Shown: one piece after another, positions 29,109 to 39,755 of the stretch
Layout: each line of letters begins with the position of its first letter
Position numbering within the stretch: the first letter of the stretch is position 1
Source: Craspedostauros australis
Lineage: Eukaryota; Bacillariophyta; Bacillariophyceae; Mastogloiales; Achnanthaceae
Length of the DNA: 64,000 nucleotides
NCBI GenBank assembly: GCA_026770025.1
Contig: JAMXDE010000006.1
Location: forward strand, 2,672,001-2,736,000
Reading direction: 5' to 3'
Translations under genes and position numbers: made by a program
Notes under the pieces: model-generated
What the model saw: the letters and a program-made list of their open reading frames with translations, nothing else
The model's database searches: none
What the model was told of the DNA's origin: nothing

Positions 29109-30735
29109 TCATTTGAATCCCAACCCTCTCAGACTCTGTGCCTCGTCTGGTGGGCTGGTGCAGAAGCCATCCTCGGATCTCAGGCAGGACACGATTGCTT
29201 CCACAGCGTTCGTGATGGCCAGGTCAATGCCGTTGTCACGAACGTAGAATGTCTGTGTGGCAGCAACAGCGAACAGTTACCAGAACGAGCAACACATCAT
29301 GGAGAAGAGTGGAACATGTAGTTGCGTAAAAATAAGGCAGAGGATATCAGTGAGTGCTGTTCGTATGGCGTGACCGTCATGTGGCGTGACTGTCATGTGG
29401 CGTGACTGTCATGTACACATGAGAGAGACGCCAAAATACTATCTACACGCCCTGCAATGCATCAGCATGCCGATGAACGACCACCCCATCCTCTCGCTCG
29501 CAAACGGAAACACAATGATTCAGCAGTTACTCACCGTTCCATACTTTCCCGAAAGCCGAGTCCAGAACACATTTGGCAAAGCAAACTACAGGTACGTTTG
29601 TAACAGAAACAAGTGTCAGAAAAGAACAGGGGCAAGATGAATTTGTGAGAAACATTGCGGTTGAATGATCGGTTGCGCTGATCATCAGAAGGCCAGCCTG
29701 CAGGAGAGCTTCTCATGTTGGTGTAGCGGTGGCGTACTCTCAAACTCCCTTCGCGTCGGTATGCCAATGAAATCATTACACGACATCCAACTTTGCACAC
29801 CATGCGCTGTCCCTTACCTTCACACCGTCTCCGACATTGAAGTTCAATACATTGCCTGTGTACATACGTTGGGTTGCATCATCATTTGAATTGTGCATGT
29901 GCGATGCCGCCATCGTTTATGATACAGCGTTGTTTTGGGCGCCACCAGCATTGCAATTCACATGGATTTGGTACGAAGCGATGAGAGAGGAATGGTGAGA
30001 ACGAATGAAAAAGGGACTGACCGAGGGTGGCCACATCTGGCATGAAAGCTGGAGGCGTGGTTGCATCAAACCGAATGGAGCAAAGGCGCATGCCTGCTTT
30101 GATCGATGGGTTGGTACCCCGGACGTTCTTAGACCATGCGTACGAGTATGATCTCAAAGAAGCACTTCGATGCTCACGTGGTGCAACACGCCACTCTGCA
30201 AACGATGGGACCTACCACGTCCGCCAAACTGATCAACGACGAGAACGATGTACTTGTCATCCTTCTGCCCTTCCTTGCCCAAATCCCAGTAGTCGCGGAT
30301 GGCCAATCCAGGTGTGTTGGGGTAGTTCTGACAGAGCAGACGCAAACGAAAGCCGGTGTCACGTTCCAGATTGGTCAGCATGCCATCGAGTCGCTTGGCC
30401 TGTCCCGATGTGAGGAACTTCTCCGTTTGGATGACGTTGAGACCTGCCTCTGTTGGGAGTAGATCGGGACGGTTGACAGCCTCGAGGCGGGCGTGTGCTG
30501 GTTGAGGTGGTGACACCATCAAGGCGGTTGCTGCACCCACAGCACCGGCAGCTGTGGAGAGCAGCATCGAACGTCTGGATGTGACGTCGGCCGATTCGTT
30601 CTGGTTGGCATGCAGCATCGTGGCTGATTCAGGGCCCCTGGATGGATTGACGATGAATGCATCGGCACATTCCATCACCATCGAGGACATCAGCAGCAGA
30701 GCTGAGACCGTCAGAATCTGCGGAAAGGATCTCAT
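29109..30735 (-). CDS. Thylakoid-lumen TPM-domain protein (TLP17.9/TLP18.3-like), four exons
   Basis: Exons on the minus strand are 30735-30216, 29855-29818 (38 nt), 29585-29535 (51 nt) and 29252-29109; all introns are GT-AG. The spliced product is 250 residues: DQFGGRGNVLNFNVGDGVK, FALPNVFWTRLSGKYGT, TFYVRDNGIDLAITNAVEAI. Targeting is tripartite. A signal peptide is followed by CADAFIVNPSRG (ASAF-like plastid site), then SRRSMLLSTAAGAVGAA and PAHA, a twin-arginine thylakoid signal. The mature part, from RLEAVNRPDLLPTE, has the TPM-type pattern (FLTSGQAKRLDGMLTNLERD; YPNTPGLAIRDYWDLG). It matches, as I recall, the Arabidopsis thylakoid lumenal 17.9 kDa protein. A role in photosystem II upkeep is proposed for TPM lumen proteins. 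Confidence 0.92.
29366..29413. repeat. 16-bp minisatellite, three copies
   Basis: Three tandem copies of TGGCGTGAYTGTCATG (the first has CC for CT) inside the last intron of the thylakoid-lumen gene. Confidence 0.85.
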
Positions 30736-32579
30736 CTTCTCCGTTGTGTAAGAATGCGATCGAATGCAATTTGTTGTTGCACTGTCGCAAGTTTGTGGAT
30801 GTTCCGTCCTGTCTCCAACTCGCTTGTTGCCGATGGTACATGCGACTACAGTAGTGTGGAGTAGATGTCGATGACTCATCCACTTTGCGATCGTTGACAC
30901 ATGATGTGCTGTTTGGATACGATTTTTGACGTTGTTGTTGATGGGTCGTCGATCATCTCTGACGTTGTTGTCGGCATCAGCGTTTGCGTGACACACGATT
31001 TCTGGAATTGGACGGACGCACAGACGGAAAAGGTGGCAATCAATTGCAAAGTTTCCAGAGACAGTCGAGTGGCGAGAGCGGACAGAAGTTGTTGCTTGAT
31101 GTGCAGAGCACGATGATGCCGCATAGACTACCGCACTCTGCGATACAAGTGCGCTTCTACGAACTTTGGACAGATGTGACCTGTGACCAGCGGTGCGTTC
31201 AACAAAAAAGTGTATTCCAAACAGAGCGCAAGGGAGTTTCAGCTACTCTATTCCGGTTCGCGACTGTCTCGGACAGCTGGCTTTGCTTCATGCACTTAGT
31301 CGGAGGCACGTGGCGTAGATTGCTCCGATGTTATCGCTGGCATCGTTGTCTGCATTGTTGGCTGTGTTCCCACGCATGAACATCATGGTATGGTCCTCAA
31401 TTGCGGGAACCCCCTCCACCGGTGTGTAGCCATCATGTGAATGGAGAGGGAATTTGATGAGAGGAACGGCAACTTAGCACAGCGACGTGCTTCTACCACG
31501 CCTTCTAGCTCTTCCCCCTCTCCAGCGAGAGAGAGAGAGATCTTCAACGTGATCATCTTGTTAGTGGACAAGAAGAACCCCTCGTCCGGTTCCGCTCTGC
31601 TCTTGCGCTTGGCACCTCTCCGCATACTGTCGCTTCATGTCACGTGGATGGATTTGGATTGAATTTGGTGAGACTTTCGTTTTGGTGAGGTGCGAGTCGT
31701 GGATAGTTGCAAAATTGTTGGAGAACATGATCGCCATGCGTTGGATTTCGCGATGGCGGAAACTTCGGTGCCGATTCTCTCTTATGTGCGCCGCTTTGAG
31801 AATGTCGCATGTCACAAAAATGGACAGGTTTCTCCCATAGTAATCCAATCCAACCGACGCGACGTGCTCGAACAATTATCGCTGAAGTTCCCAACGCCTC
31901 CGCTCACAGTTTTGTGTCCAAGAGCAGACAAACCAAACCTCCCAGCATGGGTGAAATAGCAAATGGTTTGTTGTGTTCTCGCACCTCTGGGCTTCTTTTG
32001 ATGGCTTTTTTCATGTGTTCATGCGTGGTTGGTGCTGGATTGGATGGCGAGGAAGGTCGCGAGTCTCAATCTCAACGCCAGCAATTGGAGAGAAGCGAGA
32101 CGTTGTGGGGAATGTGAAAGTGGAATGTGGTGAAAGCGGATGTGCATGTGTGTGTCAACGTTGGTGACAGAACAGGTGAGTGTGTGACAGTTGGACCAGA
32201 AGCAACTGCATCCACCACCATGCAGCAGCGTCTTCAACGTCTTCATCACCATACAGCAGCGTCCGAACAGTTCCGACCATCACTGCCATACCAACTCTCT
32301 CGATTATGAGATAGGAGTAAGCGAAAGAGTACATAGGAGTCAACAACACTCAGCCCTCAAATCGGCAGAACCATTTCGCCATCCCTCGAACTTCATCATC
32401 AGCGACTTTGACAGACTCCGAATCTCACACAAAATAACAAACCGCAACAGAGCCCATCCATTCCATTCATCCCTTTACATCAGAGCATCATTTCAACGAA
32501 AGCGATCGAGATCGAAGCTTCACAACCGCAGTCGTCCACATTCACATTCACATTCACGTCAACACACACATCATCAACC
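30736..32579. other. Divergent intergenic region, no gene
   Basis: 1.8 kb between two divergently starting genes. Short frames of up to about 190 codons run into or over the start of the PWWP-like gene and have no domain. An AG tract lies near 31527-31540. The last 250 bases are CA/CATTCA-rich leader sequence. No RNA gene seen. Confidence 0.45.
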
Positions 32580-35018
32580 ATGGCCATGTCATCAACAGTC
32601 TCCGTTGCGTCGATGGAGAAATGGGGCATCCCGTATGCTAATCAACCATCTCCCAAGATCGCTCTCTTGGAGCGTCTGGTTTGGGTTCGGTACCAATCTC
32701 ACTGGTGGCCAGCCCTCCTGTACCTTTCCTACACGGAACTCCAACAGCACCTGTACAACCAGCTCGACACTGTGTTGAAGGCGCAGTTCGCCATGGCCAT
32801 CATGAGGCACCTCCAGGAGAAGCGACAGGTCAAGGTAGCACGGCTGCTGGGCCGCAAGATTCTCGAGGTGATCGAAGTCGAGGAGGACTGCTACTGCGAA
32901 TTCTACTGGCAGCTGCCCAACGTGCTGCCAAAGGCATGCGACATCGGACGGTACTCCGACATCAACCTCTTCTTCGACTTCCACAGGGCCATGGATCAGG
33001 TGGAGGAAGTCATCAAGGAGGTTGCCAACGAGAATGACTTCGCATTGCTCCCCACCATGGAGCACAAGACATGGATCGAGCGCGCACGAGCCATCGCCCT
33101 GGATGCCGGCGAGGAGGGCTTCGTGATCGACGACGACGTGTCGTCCCTCATGCTCAACTCTGTGGAGCACTCTGGCAACAGCCATAAGAACGGGATGGAC
33201 CACTCCAAGCAGGCGAGGTCCAGCCACGCGTTCGTCAACCAGGGAGCCTCTCCCGTTGCCACCGATCTGTTCAACAAGAACGGCCTGGCCACCGACCCGC
33301 AAGGCACCTGGCAGCAGCAGGCCGCCGACTCCGAAGCGACGATCGCTGTCAAGCCGCAGGTCGGACAGAATAACACCAACGTGTACTCCGGACGTGAAGC
33401 ATCCGCATTCGCTCCAGTCGCAGGATTCGGCGCCGCCGCCGCCGCCTCGACCCAGCGTCAAGGCCTGACCACCAGCAACGGCGGAAACAGCAACCGTTTC
33501 TCCCGATCAACTCGGCACATCCACGGTGGCAGCCGCAACCGCTCTCGCAAGGCAGAGGACTCTGCCAGCGTCAAGAGCATGCCTCCGCGACCAAGCGGCA
33601 AGCCCATCTTCCGTCACTCCTTCATGAGCACCGGTGCGGTGGATCGCAACACTGCACCCACCCCAACGCCACCCGCCGACACCGAAGCAGCTTCCAAGAC
33701 GGCCGCTGGAGCTGTCGCCGGGACCGTCGTCATTGCCGGTGTCGCTGCTGCAGCTGCAGCTGCAGCAACCGTCGCAACTACCTCCGACAACACGGCCGAC
33801 AGCACGGCTGCATCGACCTCCACCGTCGGCGCCATTTCCGGATCCGTGACGAGCGGCGCCAGCGTCAAGAGCTCCGCGTCCAAGAAGAGCGTGCGCGAGA
33901 ATAGCGTGTGCGAGAAGTCTACTGGGGTGTCCGTCACCGCTTCCCCAGAGGCTGTCGAGGCCCGATCCAAGAAGGCCGAAGACACCGCCCCTGTCCCCGC
34001 CGCCACCGCTGCGAGTGTCGAGAAGGAAAGCGCGAATGAGGATGCTTCGATGAAGAGCACCGCCAGCATCTCGTCAAAGAAGGAGGGTGCTGTTGTCGCC
34101 ACAGTTGCAACGGCTGCTGTTATCACGGCCGCTGCTGCTGCTGCCGTCGTTGCCACCACTTCCAACAAGGACAACAAGGAAGCCACTGCAGCTGACGAAA
34201 ACAAGCAGGAACCTGCCGCCGACAAGCCAGAAACTGAGGAAGTGATGAGCTCAAACAAGTCCGTCGCATCAGTTTCCAAGAGCATCAAGTCAGCCAAGAG
34301 CGTCAAGTCGATCAAGAGCTCCAAATCCATCAAGACCGCAGCCTCTGTCAAGAGCATCAAGTCGGCGGCCTCGGCCAAGTCTGCGGCCAACAAGTCCGTC
34401 AAGACCACGAACAGCAAGCGATCCATCAAGGGCAGCGCCAAGAAGGCCGCGTCCAGCGCCAAGTCCGGCTCGCTCGGTTCGCACCCCTCCGAAGACACGG
34501 ACAAGATGAACAACACCAGCGTCAAGAGCTCCAACACGAAACGCAACGCCGTCAGCGGCGTCGCCATGTACAAGGCCGTCGCCAAGGCCAAATCGAAGCG
34601 CGTGTCGCAGATGAAGTCGGAGGCGCGCGATCCACCCGCCAACCGCAGCGCGAGTCCATCGGTCGAGCTGTTGCCCGGATTGGAAGGCGACGACATTCTG
34701 CCGGGCCTGTCGGCACGTGCTCGCACGGCACGCAAGAGCTGGCGCAACGTGTGGGCCCAGATGACGAACAGCCGCGATGAGCAGGAGAGCGAGGCGCGGG
34801 ATATGACGACGACGCCGGAGCCCGAGGCTGCAGTCGAGATTCCCACACCCGTGGTGGAAGCACCCCCACCAGTGGTTGTGGAGAAGAAGGAAATGGCGAC
34901 AGAACTCGCCACGCCCATGAAGAGAGCACCGATGATGGTGGAACAACCAGAAGAGGACGAGCCACAGGTCGAGCTTTCGTTCTGGCAACGCCTCACCAGC
35001 TGCGGTCCAACCGAGTAG
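32580..35018 (+). CDS. PWWP-like domain protein with Lys/Ser repeat region
   Basis: One exon, 812 residues, starting at CAACCATGGCC. The N-terminal 150 residues hold LVWVRYQSHWWPALLYLS (about 33-50), a PWWP/chromo-like beta motif. A conserved-looking segment to about residue 145 follows (VARLLGRKILEVIEVEED; LFFDFHRAMDQVEEVIKE). The rest is low complexity. Two Ala/Val-rich hydrophobic stretches lie around 380-405 and 500-525. Residues 560-633 are almost only Lys, Ser, Ala and Ile (SKSIKSAKSVKSIKSSKSIK and so on). The C-terminus is ELSFWQRLTSCGPTE. PWWP-like domains bind methylated histones and DNA, so a chromatin role is plausible. The Ala-rich stretches might instead be membrane segments. No signal peptide. 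Confidence 0.82.
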   Translation: MAMSSTVSVASMEKWGIPYANQPSPKIALLERLVWVRYQSHWWPALLYLSYTELQQHLYNQLDTVLKAQFAMAIMRHLQEKRQVKVARLLGRKILEVIEVEEDCYCEFYWQLPNVLPKACDIGRYSDINLFFDFHRAMDQVEEVIKEVANENDFALLPTMEHKTWIERARAIALDAGEEGFVIDDDVSSLMLNSVEHSGNSHKNGMDHSKQARSSHAFVNQGASPVATDLFNKNGLATDPQGTWQQQAADSEATIAVKPQVGQNNTNVYSGREASAFAPVAGFGAAAAASTQRQGLTTSNGGNSNRFSRSTRHIHGGSRNRSRKAEDSASVKSMPPRPSGKPIFRHSFMSTGAVDRNTAPTPTPPADTEAASKTAAGAVAGTVVIAGVAAAAAAAATVATTSDNTADSTAASTSTVGAISGSVTSGASVKSSASKKSVRENSVCEKSTGVSVTASPEAVEARSKKAEDTAPVPAATAASVEKESANEDASMKSTASISSKKEGAVVATVATAAVITAAAAAAVVATTSNKDNKEATAADENKQEPAADKPETEEVMSSNKSVASVSKSIKSAKSVKSIKSSKSIKTAASVKSIKSAASAKSAANKSVKTTNSKRSIKGSAKKAASSAKSGSLGSHPSEDTDKMNNTSVKSSNTKRNAVSGVAMYKAVAKAKSKRVSQMKSEARDPPANRSASPSVELLPGLEGDDILPGLSARARTARKSWRNVWAQMTNSRDEQESEARDMTTTPEPEAAVEIPTPVVEAPPPVVVEKKEMATELATPMKRAPMMVEQPEEDEPQVELSFWQRLTSCGPTE

Positions 35019-35023
35019 GCATC

Positions 35024-35049
35024 GATGGTGATGATGATGATGATGATGC
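35024..35049. repeat. GAT trinucleotide repeat
   Basis: Tandem GAT units begin six bases after the stop codon of the PWWP-like gene. Confidence 0.85.
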
Positions 35050-35149
35050 ATGTTCGTGAGTATTTTAGTCAATAATAAATAGGTAAACATGAATGCCTCT
35101 TCTATGATTTTATTTTGAATGCAATATATACTGTACTGTGTTTAGTCTT

Positions 35150-36709
35150 CTAGGCGATCATATCGACCGTGATCCAGACCAGCACCATGATCATGAGGAG
35201 GATGGGGCGGCCGCCACATAGAACAAAGAATGTGGACAGCAGGATACCCGACTTGAGGTAGATGGTAGGATCGTACTCCTCCTGTTTGGCCGGGTCCTGC
35301 GTCAATCGTTGCGGCCTCTGGCGTTGTCGACGTTGTCTGCGCTGACGGCGCGATGGCAGGGATCTTGATTTACTGGGTGGCGTATCGGGCGTGGAGTCCT
35401 CCGTCGGTTCAACCGATCGGGTTCTGTCCGCGACCTTGTCCGCATCCCGCGCAGTGTTGTTGTTGGCGTTCTGGTCATCCTTTGCCTCGTCATCATTGCC
35501 CACCGCGACCTGGGACATGAGACCGTGGATGCGCATTCTGGACCGGTAGACCTCCTCGGAGAGCATATCGATTACCTCCTGCTTGGCCTGCAGCTGCTGC
35601 AGGAGGGTGTACTCGTTCTTAGCCGCCATCTTGGTGCTTTGCGTGGCCAGTAGCCGCTCCATTTCGAGTGGGGTTCGCACCGTCTGCTCTTCTTCGGAGC
35701 TGGAAGACGTCGACGAGGACGCCTTGAGAAGCGATCGAGACGGAGACGAGAGGAGCTTGCCCAATGCGGGCTGTCCGACTGGCGTGGTAGTTACGGGATG
35801 ACCCGATGGCTCGCTGAGGATGGATGCATCGAGCGGCTCATCGTTATTGGGCAAAACGTTCTGCAATGCCGATGGCATGTTATTGTTGAACGGCGCTTCC
35901 TTCGTGGGCGGTTTTCTCAATATTGCAGTGGCATTCGCATCACGCGTTTCCTCCTCGTCTTCTTCGATGATGTGTATTTCCGTGGGCACCGTGTTGGTGT
36001 TGATGTAATACTTCTTTGGAATCATCGATCCGCTGGTGTCGTGGGACGTCGCCATGGAAATTGAGCAAGAGACAGAGATAGATGTCGAAGTTGCCATGGA
36101 TGCCGATGCGGCAGCAACGGAGCCTGATCCGCATGTCACGGGGACGGCAGCAGATTGTACCAACTTCGAGGATGGATGTGTGTCATGATGCGGCGTGCTG
36201 GCATTGCTTGGAGATGCACCTTGATCTGCGAGAAGAATTCGATTGGACACATCCAACAGAACGGGATTCTGCTGTTCCCCAACAGGCGACACCAGAACAG
36301 GCCGAGCGTTGTTGCCCGCGCACGGCCTTGCTGATTTTCCATCCGCTGCGACTTGCACATTGCAGTTGACGCGGCCATTCTGAGTTTGACCATTCGTGGG
36401 AGTGCCGTCATTGTGGATGGGAGGAATCTTGTGGATGGTTGGGCCGAGCGGTTGCAATTGAGAAGAGCGAGCTTGGCTCCGCTTGAGCCATCTGATGCTG
36501 TTCCTTCCTTTGGAATCGTTTCCAGTGTTCGCACGAGCATCTTGGCTTCTCATCGTGTCGCTGCGAGTGTTACCGTGGAGTTCGTCATCATCTCGAGAGT
36601 GAAAGTACATGGTCTCGTAGATGCCATCGATGCCGGATCTGCAGTCGCCGCAAGGATTGCGGATGGCACGGCCTTCATCGATGGGGAAGAGGACGTCGAC
36701 GGAGGTCAT
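35150..36709 (-). CDS. Coiled-coil protein with C-terminal membrane anchor
   Basis: One exon, 519 residues, start ATG at 36709. The first 330 residues are polar and Ser/Asn/Thr-rich, with no domain that I recognise. Residues about 345-395 form a coiled coil (LEMERLLATQSTKMAAKNEY; LLQQLQAKQEVIDMLSEEVY). An Arg/Gln-rich basic patch (RRQRRQRRQRQRPQRL, about 460) follows. The last 35 residues are hydrophobic (SGILLSTFFVLCGGRP; ILLMIMVLVWITVDMIA), consistent with a tail anchor or hairpin. There is no signal peptide. A tethering or scaffold function on an internal membrane is a guess. Confidence 0.75.
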   Translation of the reverse strand: MTSVDVLFPIDEGRAIRNPCGDCRSGIDGIYETMYFHSRDDDELHGNTRSDTMRSQDARANTGNDSKGRNSIRWLKRSQARSSQLQPLGPTIHKIPPIHNDGTPTNGQTQNGRVNCNVQVAADGKSARPCAGNNARPVLVSPVGEQQNPVLLDVSNRILLADQGASPSNASTPHHDTHPSSKLVQSAAVPVTCGSGSVAAASASMATSTSISVSCSISMATSHDTSGSMIPKKYYINTNTVPTEIHIIEEDEEETRDANATAILRKPPTKEAPFNNNMPSALQNVLPNNDEPLDASILSEPSGHPVTTTPVGQPALGKLLSSPSRSLLKASSSTSSSSEEEQTVRTPLEMERLLATQSTKMAAKNEYTLLQQLQAKQEVIDMLSEEVYRSRMRIHGLMSQVAVGNDDEAKDDQNANNNTARDADKVADRTRSVEPTEDSTPDTPPSKSRSLPSRRQRRQRRQRQRPQRLTQDPAKQEEYDPTIYLKSGILLSTFFVLCGGRPILLMIMVLVWITVDMIA

Positions 36710-38636
36710 GGTGTTGTTGCTGTTGTTGTTAGGACGTTTGTGCCTGATGACCTGGCAGAGTTGTTGTCAGCGGTGTGGCGTATGCGTCTTCGTGTTTTGA
36801 GTGTTCTGTCTGCTGAAGTTGTGAGAGCAACCAGCGTCCTGGTTCGCACAGTTGAGCTGCTTCTCGTCCTCTCTTTGTTGTTGTGTACGTACTGTATCGC
36901 ACTGTATCGTACTTGCGCCTCGGAAGATGATGTGTACATGTGTGTGCTGTATCGGGACAGTGAAAGATGCGGGGATGGCGGTCGCCTCGATCGCGATTTG
37001 AATTTGGACCCAACTTTTGATTGATGTTCGTGACGCAACACCAAAAATGAGGTCTTGTGTTGGTTTGTGTGGTGATGGGAAGCGAAGCCGTGTGCGTCAC
37101 GCTGTTCACCAAATCGTTGGAGATCACGGTTTGGGGTTATTGGTTTTGCGCGTCTGTTGATGTCTGCGACCTGCTGCCAATTTTTGAATTTCCTTTCTCA
37201 CAACGATCGCGCGAGTCATTCCGATGACACTCTCTTCTTCGTTGGTGCTGTTTGTTCTTTCTTTTTCTCCTTTTCTCTGCGTCCCTCTTCTTGATTCTCG
37301 ATGAACGTGCTCTCTTCTTGACTCCACACGCTCTACCAACACACTCTATTCGGACTGTAGTCCGCCCTTATCTCGTTGTTTCCTTTTCCCGAAGGTCTGC
37401 TTTGTTGTCTGATTCAATGAACATAGTGACAACAGCACCCGGGCATCAACCCAGTGCGACTTCTCGAACATGTGGTGCGAATTGTATGGTACGTATGGTA
37501 CGAACAACAAATGAAGTTGTTTGTGTGTACTCGCAACAACAACAACAACAACAACGATGATGATGGCCTTTCCCTCCTCTCTTGCTGCAGCCAAAGCACA
37601 AACAGACCCTCCCACGCATCCAAAAGACCTGTTCGCGATCCCTGACAACAATCTGCGTCACTCTGTGTCAAGAAGCATGATGACGCACAAACTAGAATGT
37701 AAGAGCAGAGAACATACAGGTTTTATCAATGCTGAGTATTGTATAATTTATGAACACGACTTGTCACATCAGTCGTTCGGTGGCGCCACTTTCCGAATTT
37801 GTTGCTCTGCGGCCATCGACAAGAGGAGAGAGGACGTCGCGTCGTGGACGGAAGGGTCCTTGCGATACGAGGTGCGCTCCAAATGTGAGGACATGGAGAG
37901 CAAACTGGTGGATTATTACGGAATATAATATAATATTATGGAACAGACTACAATAAGACTTCACTCCGCTGTGATTGATGCTGCTACTGTTGCTATTTTG
38001 CGGCAATGTCTCCCTGCGTCATTCGGCTCTCTCGACGGGTATCATGCGATCGCAATCGAGCATGCGCTGCACATGGATGCGCGTATTTGGCACAGTGTCT
38101 GCGTACTCGTACGAAGTTAACACTCATCCATCTCGGGGTAGAATAGAGGACAATGCTCTGTAGAGCACTCTCCTGCCTTTCCATGTGCGCGTCACATTTC
38201 GTCTCCCTCTGTCGCAGATCGCAGATGAAGCAACATTCACAAACAATGTCACAGACTCACTCTCCCACATGCACATTCGTGTACACGGACACACGAATGC
38301 AGACTCATCCAATACTGGTACACGTACACTTCCAACTAACTGATCAGCCACTCTTTCATTGATGCATCGATCCTCATGTATCCGAAACCCCCCAAAAGAC
38401 CATGCATCGGCGTCCTGGCAACGCATGCCACTACCTCATGTTGGCCTGACATTGTTTGCGTCATGCCATTGTCCACCATAATCGAGAATGAGCGTGTCAT
38501 GTCATGTCATGTCGTGGTATGGCATGGCGCGACATGGTAGTTCCATTCGATGCTCTGCGGTGATCCAGATCAATACCATACACGCGTAGGATGTGAATGT
38601 AGCACGGTATGAGACGCGGCCTCAACCCCCAACATT
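36710..38636. other. Region without a convincing gene
   Basis: 1.9 kb upstream of the minus-strand gene at 36709 and downstream of the one at 38637. It holds a CAA repeat at 37534-37555 and a TCATG-type repeat near 38493-38526. A 135-codon plus frame from 37521 is generated partly by the CAA/CGATGATG repeat and is not called. Confidence 0.45.
37534..37555. repeat. CAA trinucleotide repeat
   Basis: About seven tandem CAA units. Confidence 0.85.
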
Positions 38637-39755
38637 TCACTTCATCGGTCCCCGCGTCGTGGGAGACTTTTGTTTGTGAAAGATGGAGCTGGCTCTTGAC
38701 GACAGCGTCGATCGGCCGGCGGTGGTGGAAGGAGAAGTGGATGTGGTGGTACTTGAGATCGCACCTTCCTTGGTCGTTGCTGTGGTACCCGCGCTGTTCG
38801 TGGTATCTGTGGAGGAGGACGACGCTGCCGCGGCCGCCGCCTTCGCTATCGATGATTTGCGACGATCCTTCTCGGCCTTGGCCAGAAGCTTCTTCTCGCG
38901 TATGGCAAGGGCCTTGACGAGCTTCCTCATCTTGACCTTCTCCTTCTCCACGGCCGCGTCGGATCGTTTGCGCTCGGCATGCAGCTCGCGTTCCTGATCG
39001 GCCTTCATCTTGTCCGTGAGCTGCGCGATGCGCTCTTCCATCTCCGCCAGCGCGGTGCGGCGCGCGGTCTCGGCCGCCGCGGTGATGCGCTCCTCCATGA
39101 TGGCCTTGAGTGATTCGAGCTGCTCCTGCGACTTGAGCTCCAGGGCCTCCTGCAGCTGCAGCAGCTGCGCCTCGTACTTCTCCACGAGCTTGGCACTGAG
39201 CTCCTTCTGGTGCTTGAGGGCCTGCTCCAGCTCCTCCACCTTGAGCTGCTCGTCCTGCAGCATTCCTTCGAGCTCTAGCTTCATGCCCTCCAGCCTATGC
39301 ACCTGGCTCTGCAGCACCGAGATCTGGTGCTTGAGGGCGCTCATCTCGGTGCGCACGCTGTTGGAGGCCGCCACCTTGGCGCTGGATCGCTTGGCCGCGC
39401 GCTTGGACAGCTGGGCCCGCAGCAGCGCCAGTTCTTCGCGCGCTTGTCGCAGCTGGCGGTCCAGCAGGTAGACCTGCTCCTCCAGCGTCTGGCGGTACTG
39501 CTGCGATGGCGTCGCGGGATCGGCCGAGAACAGGAAGCGGAACAGGCCTCCGAACAGGCTCTGCTGCGGTGGCTGCTGCGACCACGACGAGGAGACGGGG
39601 GAAGTGGCGCCGCCGCCGTGCGGAACAGCCATGGCTGCGGATGCTGCGGCAATCGACGGCGTCGCTTCGCTCGGCGATACCGCGCTGCACAGAATGGCGG
39701 CTGCCAGCACAACTATTCTCACTGCATTCATTCTCGTGACAGTCAAGGTATTCAT
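38637..39755 (-). CDS. Secreted or lumenal coiled-coil protein
   Basis: 372 residues from the ATG at 39755; an alternative ATG lies at 39731. The signal peptide NAVRIVVLAAAILCSAVSPSEA is followed by a Pro/Ser linker and a short hydrophobic patch (FGGLFRFLF). A continuous heptad-rich coiled coil then runs from about 87 to 300 (TLEEQVYLLDRQLRQAREEL through KALAIREKKLLAKAEKDRRK). The end is an Ala run and a Ser/Thr-rich tail. Codon use here is more GC-rich than in its neighbours. No enzyme motif. Upstream in-frame codons beyond 39755 lack a second ATG before the signal and are treated as leader. Confidence 0.78.
   Translation of the reverse strand: MNTLTVTRMNAVRIVVLAAAILCSAVSPSEATPSIAAASAAMAVPHGGGATSPVSSSWSQQPPQQSLFGGLFRFLFSADPATPSQQYRQTLEEQVYLLDRQLRQAREELALLRAQLSKRAAKRSSAKVAASNSVRTEMSALKHQISVLQSQVHRLEGMKLELEGMLQDEQLKVEELEQALKHQKELSAKLVEKYEAQLLQLQEALELKSQEQLESLKAIMEERITAAAETARRTALAEMEERIAQLTDKMKADQERELHAERKRSDAAVEKEKVKMRKLVKALAIREKKLLAKAEKDRRKSSIAKAAAAAASSSSTDTTNSAGTTATTKEGAISSTTTSTSPSTTAGRSTLSSRASSIFHKQKSPTTRGPMK

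Noticed and set aside
33614-34996. 460-codon minus-strand frame
   Set aside because: Antisense shadow of the Ala/Ser/Lys-rich PWWP-like gene.
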